DNA from: RH-AL1 sp965277355
GTDB taxonomy: Bacteria; Pseudomonadota; Alphaproteobacteria; Rhizobiales; Beijerinckiaceae
Length of the DNA stretch: 64,000 bases
Direction of reading: 5' to 3'
Assembly: GCA_965277355.1 (NCBI GenBank)
Contig: CBDICN010000001.1
Coordinates: 1,054,001-1,118,000 of the forward strand
Shown: one piece after another, positions 27,877 through 36,460 of the stretch
How the letters are laid out: every line of letters starts with the position of its first letter
Position numbering within the stretch: position 1 is the first letter of the stretch
Notes under the pieces: model-generated
Database searches by the model: none
Seen by the model: only the letters and a program-made list of their open reading frames with translations
What the model was told of the DNA's origin: nothing
Translations under genes and position numbers: made by a program

Positions 27877-28323
27877 CTACATGTCCAAGGCGCGCAGGAA
27901 CGCCGCGGTACTTTTGAGGATCTGTTGCCCTGTGCCGTTGCGCTCGAAGGTGAAGTAGACCGCGACGTAGACGCTGGAAAAGGTCGTCCTCGTCATGTCG
28001 AAGGTCGTCACGTACATCGCGTCCGCCGGCGAGGGCTTGCGGCCGAGAAAGGGCGTGAGCGGCTTCAAAGCCTGCCGCCGTACCAGCTCCGACATGTCCG
28101 AGAAGGTCGTCCCCGGCGGAAAAAAGGGCGCGACGATCGCGCTGACGTCCTCGTTGAAAATCCCTCGACCGGCCGCGTTCATGCGCCGGATATCGTTGGC
28201 GAGCATGTCGTAAAGGGCGCCCGAAGCCTCGATGCGGAGAACAAATGGCGACGCCAACCGTCGCGTGGCGAGGTCGCTCTGAGTAATGCCCATTGTGGCA
28301 AAGACGAGTAGAGGCATCAGCAC
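27877..28323 (-). CDS. Hypothetical exported protein
   Basis: The 148-residue product starts with a hydrophobic segment (MLMPLLVFATMGITQ) that could be a signal peptide, though it lacks a basic N-region. The body contains conserved-looking stretches (IEASGALYDMLANDI, YVAVYFTFERNGTGQQILKS) but no recognised domain. It is the upstream partner of the NSNS-motif gene (7-bp gap). A two-gene exported or effector-like unit is possible, but no function is claimed. Confidence 0.6.
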   Translation of the reverse strand: MLMPLLVFATMGITQSDLATRRLASPFVLRIEASGALYDMLANDIRRMNAAGRGIFNEDVSAIVAPFFPPGTTFSDMSELVRRQALKPLTPFLGRKPSPADAMYVTTFDMTRTTFSSVYVAVYFTFERNGTGQQILKSTAAFLRALDM

Positions 28324-28408
28324 GGCAGACCCGTCCTCCTGTTCGGCGTCATCGCTGGCGACGATGCGGCGGCTTAGGCTTTGAGGTTCGTCCCGCCGCT
28401 GCGCGCGG

Positions 28409-28930
28409 TTACTTTACGAAGTCGCCGCATCGCGCGAGATCGGTCGAACCGCTCCACGGTTGGATAGGAACGGTCGACGTGGAGTTCTTTGGCGATCCGT
28501 CGATCAGCTTGTCGCTGTAGACCGTATAGACGAGGACGTTGCGCTTGGCGTCGCAGCCGCGCACGATCTGAAGGTGCTTGAAGAACAGCGAGCGCCGCTC
28601 GACGAAGGCTGTCGCGCCTTGCGAGAACCTCTCCTTGATCTTGATCGCGCCGACCTGGCGGCAAGCCAGCGAGACGTCGGACGTCTGCTCGGCGAGGCCG
28701 AGCGAACCGGCGATGCCACCTTTTTCCGGTGCCGTGTAGTAGCAGGCGACGCCGTCGATGATCGGGTCGTCGATCGCATAGGTCGCCAGCGTGTCGTTGG
28801 GCGTGAGAAGCCTGAACTTCGTCGATTCGCGGAAGATGAGATCTGGGCCGTCCGCGGAGTTCGCCGTAACGGCGCAGAGCACGCTCGCCGCCCCGAGGCC
28901 CAAAGCGGAAAGGTAACTCGCAATTTGCAT
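28409..28930 (-). CDS. CreA family protein
   Basis: This is a 173-residue exported protein of the CreA family (conserved across proteobacteria, function unknown; not a CRISPR regulator). The start is MQIASYLSALGLGAAS with a signal peptide cut near TANSA. Family hallmarks are the region STKFRLLTPNDTLATYAIDD, DGVACYYTAPEKGGIAGSLG, ACRQVGAIKIKE, RGCDAKRNVLVYTVYSDK and GSPKNSTSTVPI. Cysteines in these motifs may form a disulfide in the periplasm. An in-frame upstream ATG at 29035 is less likely because it would hide the signal peptide. Confidence 0.88.
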   Translation of the reverse strand: MQIASYLSALGLGAASVLCAVTANSADGPDLIFRESTKFRLLTPNDTLATYAIDDPIIDGVACYYTAPEKGGIAGSLGLAEQTSDVSLACRQVGAIKIKERFSQGATAFVERRSLFFKHLQIVRGCDAKRNVLVYTVYSDKLIDGSPKNSTSTVPIQPWSGSTDLARCGDFVK

Positions 28931-29152
28931 GGACGTCCCCTCACGCCGCGCCGGCCGCCCGGATAGGGGATGCCGGCGTCTGTTGCAATAGGAGCATCGC
29001 TCTCCCGAAAGGGTGGCACAAGCTGCGTGAGCCATGTTTGAACCATGAAGCTTTGGTCACTCCTTTTTCGAATGGTCTCGCCTCGAACCGCGGGCTTGAT
29101 CGTCACAGCTGGGATCGACCGCTCGTAGCACGGTCGTCCTTCCGGAGATCGA

Positions 29153-30301
29153 ATGCCCATTTCTTCCGCATCGCACCGACCTGCACCGCGAGGATGGACG
29201 TTCGGGTCGAGAGCCGCATGGTGGGGGTTTGCCTCGTTGCCCATCGTGGCCGTCGCGCTCCTCGAAGGAGCCGGCGGAACGCAGGCGCAGGGGATCGATT
29301 GCGGCCGCCTTCAGGCGCAGATCGCGCGGCTCGATCGCCGGGGCGGTGGCGGCACGCGTAGTGCCGGCATGTTGCGGCGCCAGGGCGCCGAGATCGCCCG
29401 CACGCAGGCCTACGCCCACCAGCTCGGCTGCGACAACGGGTTCTCCTTCTTCGGCGGCAACCCGCAATGCGGCGGCCTCAATCAAAGGCTGCAGCAGCTC
29501 CAGGCTGGGCTAGCCCAGCTCCAGCAGGGCGGCAGCGAGGGAGGAGGGAGCGCGGTCCGCAGCGACCTTGTCGCGCGCTACGATGCCTATTGCCGACAGC
29601 AGCCGCAGCAGCCGCGCGGCTTCTTCGAATCGATCTTCGGCGCGCCCCAGCCGGAACAGGCTCGCCCGGCGCCTCTGCCCGACATGCCGCCGCGGGACGC
29701 ACGCGGCGACCGCGAGGGTGATCCCGACCTCGACGGCGGCGAGGTGCACGCCCATGGCGGCTCGCAGGCGGTGTGCGTGCGCACCTGCGACGGCGGTTTC
29801 TTTCCGCTCGGCCTCTCGCTGCGGCGCGGCGACGAGAACCTCACCGAGATGTGCCAAGCGCTCTGCCCCGGCACGGAAGCGACGGTCTACACCCGCAACC
29901 CCGATGCCGAGATCAAGACGGCTGTGAGCCTCGACGGCAAGCCTTACAGTGACCTGCCGAACGCGCTGAAGTTCGAGAAGACCGCGACGCCGGCGTGCTC
30001 CTGCCATCCCGCCGGCAAGACCTGGGCGGAGGCGCTTCAGGGCGCCGAAGAGTTCCGGGGCCACGCCGGCAAAGGCGACATCGTGATCACGCAGGAAAAA
30101 TCCGACGCGCTGTCGCGGCCGAATCTCGACCCGGCCGCGCGTGCCGCGCTGCTGCGGGCCAAGCCGGCGACCGCGATGGCGAACCCGGATGCGGCCGATA
30201 CGCCGCCGGCCCCCGACGTTACGGCATCGTCGCCGGAAGACGACGACCTCCAGCCCGGTGGCATCACGCGTCCACCCCGCCGAGCCGAGCCGCAACCTTA
30301 A
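29153..30301 (+). CDS. DUF2865 domain-containing exported protein
   Basis: The 382-residue protein has an N-terminal membrane or signal segment (WWGFASLPIVAVALLEGAG, about residues 24-42). A region with a Gln-rich coiled stretch (LQQLQAGLAQLQQGG, about 110-125) follows. The DUF2865 core comes next, with AVCVRTCDGGFFPLGLS, MCQALCPGTEATVYTRN and CSCHPAGKTWAEAL, supplying conserved Cys pairs. The acidic/proline-rich tail overlaps the convergent gltX 3' end by 38 bp. DUF2865 proteins are typical of Hyphomicrobiales; function is unknown, probably envelope-associated. Confidence 0.85.
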   Translation: MPISSASHRPAPRGWTFGSRAAWWGFASLPIVAVALLEGAGGTQAQGIDCGRLQAQIARLDRRGGGGTRSAGMLRRQGAEIARTQAYAHQLGCDNGFSFFGGNPQCGGLNQRLQQLQAGLAQLQQGGSEGGGSAVRSDLVARYDAYCRQQPQQPRGFFESIFGAPQPEQARPAPLPDMPPRDARGDREGDPDLDGGEVHAHGGSQAVCVRTCDGGFFPLGLSLRRGDENLTEMCQALCPGTEATVYTRNPDAEIKTAVSLDGKPYSDLPNALKFEKTATPACSCHPAGKTWAEALQGAEEFRGHAGKGDIVITQEKSDALSRPNLDPAARAALLRAKPATAMANPDAADTPPAPDVTASSPEDDDLQPGGITRPPRRAEPQP

Positions 30302-31607
30302 CGCGGCCGATCAGCGGCAGCAGCGCCGCCAGTTCCGGCCCGGTGTCACGACCGGTCAGGGCGAGACGAAGCGGGTGGAACAACGCCCTGCCCTTGCGCT
30401 GCGTGCGCGCCCTCACGAGCGACGTCCAAGCGGCCCAGATGTCGGCGTCCCATGGCTCCGGCGGCAGGACCGCCGCGGCCTCGGCCAGGAAAGCCGGATC
30501 CTCGCGTAAGGGCGCGATCGGACCCTCGACGACCCGCCACCAGATCGAGACGTCGTCGAAGCCGGCGAGATTGCCACGGACTGCAAGCCAGAATTCCTTT
30601 GCCCGGTCGCCCTCGATGCCGGCGGCCGCAAGTCGCGCCGCGACTGCACCGTAATCCAGTCCATGCAGCGTGCGGGCGGAGAGCGTCTCGAGTTCGGCCA
30701 GATCGAACCGGGCCGGATTGCGCGAGATATGCGCGAGCTCGAAGATGTCGCCAAGCGCCGCGAGACTCTGGACCGGCCGCACCGCATCCGACGATCCGGT
30801 CAGCACGGCGAGCGCCGCCACCGCGAGAGGCTCGATGCCGGCCTCGCGCAAGCCGCCGATCGACAGCGCGCCCGAGCGCTTCGACAGCCCCTCGCCGCTG
30901 GCGGCGGTGAGCAGATTGTGGTGCGCGAAGACAGGCGGCGCGCCACCAAGCGCCTGAAAGAGCTGAAGCTGCACGGCCGTGTTGGTGACGTGGTCCTCGC
31001 CGCGGATCACGTGGGTGACGCTCATCGCCCGGTCGTCGACCACCGAGGGCAACGTATAGAGGAAGGAGCCGTCCTCGCGGATCAGCACGGGGTCGGACAG
31101 CGAAGCGCAGTCGATATGGCTCGGGCCGCGCACGAGGTCGTCCCAGCCGATCTCGACGCGCTCAAGCAGGAAGCGCCAGTGCGGATGGCGACCCTCCTCG
31201 TCGAGCGTCGCCTTATCCTCCGGCGTGAGCGCGAGCGCGGCGCGGTCGTAGACCGGCGGCAGGCCGCGCGCCTGCTGGCGCTTGCGGCGGCGGTCGAGGT
31301 CCTCGGCGCTGTCGTAGCAGGGGTATAGCTTGCCCGCCGCCTTCAGCCGGGCGACGGCCTCGTCGTAGAGCGCGAAGCGCTGCGACTGCCGGACGGTGTC
31401 GTCGGGCGGGATGCCGAGCCAGGCGAGATCCTCGACGATCGCCTTCGCGTAGTCCTCGCGCGAGCGCTCGGCGTCGGTATCGTCGAAGCGCAGGATGAAG
31501 CGGCCGCAGTGCCGGCGGGCGAACAGCGCGTTGAGCAGCGCGGTACGCGCATTGCCGATGTGGATGCGGCCTGTGGGTGAAGGCGCGAAGCGGACGGTGG
31601 GGGTCAT
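30264..31607 (-). CDS. gltX: Glutamyl-tRNA synthetase
   Basis: It charges tRNA-Glu, and in many alphaproteobacteria one paralogue also charges tRNA-Gln. The start is MTPTVRFAPSPTGRIHIGN, giving 447 residues. The class I HIGH-type motif is HIGNART, and the KMSKS-type motif is LSKRSG within GEGLSKRSGALS. The RGEDHVTNT region and the helical anticodon-binding domain are intact. Many alphaproteobacteria carry two GltX copies; whether this is GltX1 or GltX2 cannot be decided here. Confidence 0.93.
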   Translation of the reverse strand: MTPTVRFAPSPTGRIHIGNARTALLNALFARRHCGRFILRFDDTDAERSREDYAKAIVEDLAWLGIPPDDTVRQSQRFALYDEAVARLKAAGKLYPCYDSAEDLDRRRKRQQARGLPPVYDRAALALTPEDKATLDEEGRHPHWRFLLERVEIGWDDLVRGPSHIDCASLSDPVLIREDGSFLYTLPSVVDDRAMSVTHVIRGEDHVTNTAVQLQLFQALGGAPPVFAHHNLLTAASGEGLSKRSGALSIGGLREAGIEPLAVAALAVLTGSSDAVRPVQSLAALGDIFELAHISRNPARFDLAELETLSARTLHGLDYGAVAARLAAAGIEGDRAKEFWLAVRGNLAGFDDVSIWWRVVEGPIAPLREDPAFLAEAAAVLPPEPWDADIWAAWTSLVRARTQRKGRALFHPLRLALTGRDTGPELAALLPLIGRVKVAARLGGVDA

Positions 31608-31658
31608 GGAGGCGCTCTCCTTCTCCCGCTCGCAGAAAAAGGTGAGCTCACGACGCGA

Positions 31659-31726
31659 GGTCGGATGAGGGGACTCTCCGCTTCTCCTCGAACCATTGAG
31701 CAGGCCGAGCGTCCCCTCATCCGACC
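31659..31726. repeat. 16-bp perfect inverted repeat upstream of gltX
   Basis: GGTCGGATGAGGGGAC and its exact complement are separated by 36 bp in the 187-bp gap between the DAHP synthase and gltX genes. Flanking CTTCTCCCGC copies add outer symmetry. It looks like a dispersed palindromic intergenic element. No gene is present in the gap. Confidence 0.6.
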
Positions 31727-31794
31727 CGACTTCGTCCGGCCACCTTCTCCCGCAGGCGGTAGCAGGCATGCCGCCCTACGCCACTCGCGCAAGC

Positions 31795-33183
31795 TCACTC
31801 CGCCGCGCGGACGGCGGGGGCGCCGCGGGCGATGCGCTCTTCCTTGAGCAGCTCGGCCAAGAGAAAAGCCACCTCGATCGCCTGCTCGGCGTTGAGGCGA
31901 GGATCGCAGTAGGTGTGGTAACGATCGCTGAGGTCGAGCTCGGAAAGTGCGCGCGCCCCGCCGGTGCACTCGGTCACGTCCTTGCCGGTCATCTCGAGGT
32001 GGATGCCACCGGCGTAGGTGCCTTCAGCACGGTTCACCTCGAAGAAGGTCTGGATCTCGCCCACGATCCGCTCGAACGGCCGCGTCTTGAAGCCGGAGGA
32101 GGCCTTGACCGTGTTACCGTGCATTGGGTCGCACGACCAAACGACGTGACGTCCCTCGCGGGTCACCGCGCGCAGCAGCGGCGCGAGTTGTTCGCCGACC
32201 TTATCGGCACCGAAACGGCAGATCAGCGTCAGGCGCCCGGGCTCGTTCTCCGGGTTGAGCACGTCGATGAGCCGGATCAACTCTTCGGTCTTCAGGCTGG
32301 GGCCGCATTTGAGGCCGATCGGGTTCTTCACGCCGCGCGCGTATTCGACATGGGCGTGATCGAGCTGGCGGGTGCGGTCGCCGACCCAGATCATGTGCCC
32401 CGACGTGGCGTAATGGTCGCCGGAGGTGGAATCGACGCGGGTCAACGCCTCCTCGTAGCCCAGCAGCAGCGCCTCGTGCGACGTGTAGAGATCGGTCTGT
32501 CGCAGCTCCGGATGGCTTTCCGGATCGAGCCCGATCGCACGCATGAAGCCGATCGTCTCGGAGATGCGGTCGGCGAGCTCCTGGTAGCGCGCCGATTGCG
32601 GGCTGTCCTTGACGAAGCCGAGCATCCAGCGATGCGCGTTCTCGAGGTTGGCGTAGCCGCCGGTGGCAAAGGCGCGCAGCAGGTTCAGCGTCGCCGCCGA
32701 CTGCCGGTAGGCGTCGAGCTGGCGCTGCGGAGCCGGAACACGCGAGGCGGCGTCGAACTCGATGCCGTTGACGATGTCGCCGCGATAGCTCGGCAGCGCG
32801 ACGCCGTCGATCGTCTCCGTGGGCGCCGAGCGCGGCTTGGCGAACTGGCCGGCGACGCGGCCGACCTTAACCACCGGCATCGCGGCGGCGAAGGTGGTGA
32901 CCACCGACATCTGCAGGAAGACGCGGAAGAAATCGCGGATGGTGTCGGCGGCGTGCTCTGCGAAGGCCTCGGCACAATCGCCGCCCTGTAGCAGGAACGC
33001 CTCGCCGCGCGAGACCTGGGCGAGTTGCTTCTTCAGCTTGCGCGCCTCGCCGGCGAACACCAGTGGCGGGAAGCCTGCGAGCTGGCGCTCGACATCGGCG
33101 AGGGCGGCGGCATCGGTGAATTCGGGCGCCTGCTGGATGGGCTTGCCCCTCCAGCTCCGCGGCGTCCAGCGTTCGGCGGTCAT
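31795..33183 (-). CDS. 3-deoxy-7-phosphoheptulonate (DAHP) synthase, class II
   Basis: It condenses phosphoenolpyruvate and erythrose 4-phosphate, committing carbon to the shikimate pathway. The class II (plant-like) form is clear: MTAERWTPRSWRGKPIQQ at the start, FLLQGGDCAEAF with the metal-ligand Cys, VGRVAGQFAKPRS, GDHYATSGHMIWVGDRTRQ and WSCDPMHGNTV. The start at 33183 gives 462 residues; an earlier ATG would add a non-conserved 24-residue lead. The enzyme is usually feedback-regulated by aromatic amino acids. A 470-bp gap lies upstream. Confidence 0.95.
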   Translation of the reverse strand: MTAERWTPRSWRGKPIQQAPEFTDAAALADVERQLAGFPPLVFAGEARKLKKQLAQVSRGEAFLLQGGDCAEAFAEHAADTIRDFFRVFLQMSVVTTFAAAMPVVKVGRVAGQFAKPRSAPTETIDGVALPSYRGDIVNGIEFDAASRVPAPQRQLDAYRQSAATLNLLRAFATGGYANLENAHRWMLGFVKDSPQSARYQELADRISETIGFMRAIGLDPESHPELRQTDLYTSHEALLLGYEEALTRVDSTSGDHYATSGHMIWVGDRTRQLDHAHVEYARGVKNPIGLKCGPSLKTEELIRLIDVLNPENEPGRLTLICRFGADKVGEQLAPLLRAVTREGRHVVWSCDPMHGNTVKASSGFKTRPFERIVGEIQTFFEVNRAEGTYAGGIHLEMTGKDVTECTGGARALSELDLSDRYHTYCDPRLNAEQAIEVAFLLAELLKEERIARGAPAVRAAE

Positions 33184-33354
33184 GGTCGTAACGCTCCTGC
33201 AGCCGAGGTCGGCCGGCCATAAAGCCGCTTCTCTATACCAAGGCGCGGATAGCATGCGACCTTAAATTCAGCTCTATCGGTCGACCGGCGCCGACTACGT
33301 TTGTCGACTCGAAGAACAGCTCATCGCACGGCGTTCCGTCGTCTGAACTCAGGA

Positions 33355-33519
33355 CTATTTAGCTCCGCAAAGATAGGTTTGGATCGCCATCGCCGTGGCC
33401 TCGGCGCTTGCACGCGACTGGGAAGTCGCTGGGCCCAGGCCCATGTGCTCGGATGCGATGCGTTCCAGGTATCTCGTAGCATCGCCGATCGTCCAATCAC
33501 GGCGCAGGCGACGGGCCAC
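33355..33519 (-). CDS. Possible small ORF, conserved-looking, start uncertain
   Basis: Within the 33184-33655 gap, the minus strand reads YDRYLLEVARRLRRDWTIGD and continues through an RYLERIASEHMGLG segment to ...IQTYLCGAK and a stop. The amphipathic, charged composition looks more like a real soluble protein than a random frame. No ATG precedes it; a GTG at 33519 would give 54 residues, and the frame is closed by a TAG near 33568. It could be a small gene or the 3' remnant of a longer one. Confidence 0.35.
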   Translation of the reverse strand: MARRLRRDWTIGDATRYLERIASEHMGLGPATSQSRASAEATAMAIQTYLCGAK

Positions 33520-33655
33520 TTCGAGAAGATACCTGTCGTATTCGTCGGCGGCGGGATGCTGATCCTACTGTCCGCCTTTGGAAGGATGCCGATCGGATCC
33601 CCTTCGGCCCCGCCGATGTCGCGAAGGCGAGAGAGTTTATGGCACCGGCTCGTCC

Positions 33656-34972
33656 TCACAGGGCGTTCGAGGTCTTCTTGACCGTCGGATAAATCGAGAG
33701 CGTCGCGACGAGGCTGATCGCCGCCGCGGCCGCCATCCACAGGCCGGGCGATGCCTTGTCGGCCGTCGCCGCGATCAGCTTTTCCGACACGAACGGCGTG
33801 AAGCCGCCGAAGATCGCGGTGGCGAGGCTGTAGGCGAGCGAGAAGCCGGCGGTGCGGACCGTGACCGGCACGATCTCGGTCAGCGCCACGACCATCGCGC
33901 CGTTGTAGCTCGCGTAGAGGAACGACAGCCACAGCTCGACCGCCAGCATCTTGCCGAAGCTCGGCGCCACTACGAGCCAGAGCAACGCGGGATAAGCCGT
34001 GGCGAGCGTGAGCGCGGTCGCGATAAGGAGGATCGGCTTGCGCCCGATCCGGTCCGACAGCGCTCCCATGATCGGCAACCAGCAAAAATTCGACAATCCG
34101 ACGGCGAAGGTAACGGCAAGCGTAGCGAGCTGGCCGAGCCCAAGCACCTGCCGGCCGAACGTCGGCGTGTAAACGGTGATGAGGTAGAACGACACCGTCG
34201 TCATCACGACCAGCATCATGCCAAGGACGATGATGCGCCAATTTCCGGCCAGCATGCGCGCGACGGCGGCTAGATCCGGTCGTTCCTTGCGCGCCAAGAA
34301 AGCTTCGGTCTCCGCGAGGCGGCTGCGGAGAACGAAGATGACCGGGATGATGAGGCAGCCAACGAGGAACGGCACGCGCCAGCCAAAGTCCACGACCTGC
34401 GCCGGCGTCAGCGCATGGACGAGAAGCGCGCCGAGCGCCGCCGCGACCATGATCGAGATCTGCTGGCTACCGGACTGCCAGCTGGCGTAGAAGCCGCCGC
34501 GCCCGGGGGGCGCTAGCTCAGTCAGGTAGACGGACACGCCACCGAGCTCGACGCCCGCCGAGAAGCCCTGAACCAACCGACCGAACAGCACGACAAGCGG
34601 CGCCGCATAGGCGAGCGCCGGCGAAACCGATTCGAACTGGCGGTACGTCGGCGTCACCGCGATCAGCACGGTGCCAAGCGCCATGACCGAGAGCGTCACC
34701 ACGAGACCCTGCCGCCGACCGACGCGGTCGACGAAGCCGCCGAGCAGGATGGCGCCCAGTGGCCGCATCAGGAACCCGGCACCGAAGGTGGCGAAGGTGA
34801 ACAGCAGCCTCGCCACCTCGTCATGCACCGGGAAGAACGCGTCCCCGATCGGCTTGGCGAAGAAGCCGAACAAGAAGAAGTCGAACATTTCGAGGAAGTT
34901 GCCGCTCGTCACGCGCAAGATGGCGACGGCATCGCTCCAGGCCGACGGCACGCCTGGATCCGCCTTCGTCAT
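33656..34972 (-). CDS. MFS transporter, metabolite:H+ symporter (MHS) family, citrate/tricarballylate-like
   Basis: This is a 12-helix inner-membrane transporter of 438 residues. The MHS family is indicated by NFLEMFDFFLFGFFAKPIGD in helix 1, the motif GFVDRVGRRQGLVV after helix 2, LVQGFSAGVELGGVSVYLTE and the mid-loop SDRIGRKPIL. NFLExFDFFLFGF is characteristic of citrate/tricarballylate symporters such as CitA and TcuC, so a di- or tricarboxylate substrate is likely but unproven. It stands between the DAHP synthase and glutathione reductase genes without an operon partner. Confidence 0.87.
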   Translation of the reverse strand: MTKADPGVPSAWSDAVAILRVTSGNFLEMFDFFLFGFFAKPIGDAFFPVHDEVARLLFTFATFGAGFLMRPLGAILLGGFVDRVGRRQGLVVTLSVMALGTVLIAVTPTYRQFESVSPALAYAAPLVVLFGRLVQGFSAGVELGGVSVYLTELAPPGRGGFYASWQSGSQQISIMVAAALGALLVHALTPAQVVDFGWRVPFLVGCLIIPVIFVLRSRLAETEAFLARKERPDLAAVARMLAGNWRIIVLGMMLVVMTTVSFYLITVYTPTFGRQVLGLGQLATLAVTFAVGLSNFCWLPIMGALSDRIGRKPILLIATALTLATAYPALLWLVVAPSFGKMLAVELWLSFLYASYNGAMVVALTEIVPVTVRTAGFSLAYSLATAIFGGFTPFVSEKLIAATADKASPGLWMAAAAAISLVATLSIYPTVKKTSNAL

Positions 34973-35053
34973 TCCGGAGTCGGAAGTCCGGATCCGGCTC
35001 GGAGGCGCTCCTCATGTCCCGCTCGGGCGGTCACCCGGCCCTCCCGCTTCCCT

Positions 35054-36460
35054 TCAGGCATCGGCCATTCCGGGGCCGGTCGGTTCTTGCTGCATGCGCT
35101 CGTGGCGGATGCGGCGCGTCCGCAGCGTGACAAGCTCTTCCGCGGCCGTCGGGTGCACGGCGCAGGTGCGGTCGAAGTCGCGTTTCGTCGCGCCCATCTT
35201 CACCAGGATGCCGAGCGCCTGCGCCAACTCGCCGGCATCCTCACCGAGAACGTGGACGCCGAGCACGACATCGGTCTTTCCGTCTACGACGATCTTCATA
35301 ATCGTCTTGTCTTCGCGGCCGCTGAGCGCCGCCTTCAGAGGCCTGAAGCTTGCGGCGTAGATGTCGACGCAGGTGTGGGTGAGCTTTGCCTCGTTCTCGG
35401 TCGGCCCGACCGTACCCATCTCCGGCGTGGTGAACACCGCTGTCGGGATCGTCGCGTGGTCCATCGCCACTTCAAGGCCGCCGTAGACCGTGTCGGCGAA
35501 GGCCTGACCCTCGCGTATCGCGACGGGCGTCAGCGCCACGCGGTCGGTCACGTCGCCGACGGCGAAGATGGACGGCACGCTCGACTGGGACAGCGGATCG
35601 ACGCGGACCTCGCCCTTCGGCCCCAGATCGACGCCGGCCTCCTTCAAGCCGAGGCCCTGCGTGTCGGGCAGCCGGCCGGTGGCGAGCAGCACCTGGTCGC
35701 AGGCGACGACCGAGCCGTCGGTCAGGGTCACGGCGAGGCCGTCGGAGCGCTTCTCGATGTGCTCGATCATCGCCTCGAGCTTGAAGTCGACGCCCTCGCG
35801 CGCGAGCGCCTCGAGGATGCCCTGGCGCATGTCGTCGTCGAAGCCGCGCAGGATGCCGTTGAAGCGATTGACGAGCGTCACCCTGGCGCCGAGCCGCACG
35901 AAGACGGAGGCGAACTCGACCCCGATGTAGCCGCCACCAACCACCAGCAGCCGATCGGGAAACACCGGCAGATCGAAGATGTCGTCGGAGCTGATCGCGT
36001 GTTCGACGCCGGGCAGCGGCGGCATCACCGGCTTGCCGCCGGTCGCGACCAGGATGCGGGCCGCGCCGACGCGGCGACCATCTCCGAGCGCAACCTCGTT
36101 CGGCCCGGCGACGATGGCGCGGGTCTTGACGATCTCGACGCCGGCCTTTTCGAGGTTGGCGACGTAGATCGCCGAGAGTCGCGTGATCTCGCGCTCCTTC
36201 GCCTCGACGAGGCGACGCCAGTCGAAGGTCGGCTTCTGCGGTATGTTCCAACCGAAACCGTGAGCATCCTCAAAGGCGTCAGAGAAGCGGCTCGCGTAGA
36301 CCATCAGCTTCTTTGGCACGCAGCCGCGGATCACGCAGGTGCCGCCGACGCGGAAGGATTCAGCGACCATCACGCGCGCGCCGTGCTGGGCGGCGACGCG
36401 GGCGGCGCGGGTTCCGCCCGAGCCGGCGCCGATGACAAAGAGGTCCACATCGTAGGGCAT
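35054..36460 (-). CDS. gor: Glutathione-disulfide reductase
   Basis: This is an FAD/NADPH flavoenzyme that regenerates reduced glutathione in the cytoplasm. The 468 residues include the FAD-binding loop DLFVIGAGSGGTRAARVAA, the redox-active disulfide GGTCVIRGCVPKKL, the NADPH-binding loop VVGGGYIGVEFA, the second FAD motif IFAVGDVTDRVALTPVA and the C-terminal catalytic HPTAAEELV. Arg residues after the NADPH motif fit NADPH over NADH. Its ATG overlaps the stop of the DUF2059 gene (TGATG), so translation is coupled. Confidence 0.95.
   Translation of the reverse strand: MPYDVDLFVIGAGSGGTRAARVAAQHGARVMVAESFRVGGTCVIRGCVPKKLMVYASRFSDAFEDAHGFGWNIPQKPTFDWRRLVEAKEREITRLSAIYVANLEKAGVEIVKTRAIVAGPNEVALGDGRRVGAARILVATGGKPVMPPLPGVEHAISSDDIFDLPVFPDRLLVVGGGYIGVEFASVFVRLGARVTLVNRFNGILRGFDDDMRQGILEALAREGVDFKLEAMIEHIEKRSDGLAVTLTDGSVVACDQVLLATGRLPDTQGLGLKEAGVDLGPKGEVRVDPLSQSSVPSIFAVGDVTDRVALTPVAIREGQAFADTVYGGLEVAMDHATIPTAVFTTPEMGTVGPTENEAKLTHTCVDIYAASFRPLKAALSGREDKTIMKIVVDGKTDVVLGVHVLGEDAGELAQALGILVKMGATKRDFDRTCAVHPTAAEELVTLRTRRIRHERMQQEPTGPGMADA

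Noticed and set aside
28409..28930. CreA-family gene as a possible partner of the CRISPR regulatory RNA
   Set aside because: Only the name is shared. This CreA is a widespread exported protein and has nothing to do with the CreA/CreR RNAs.
33301..33681. 126-codon plus-strand frame in the gap beside the MHS transporter
   Set aside because: Composition is unconvincing, it runs into the transporter gene antisense, and no homologous motif is visible.
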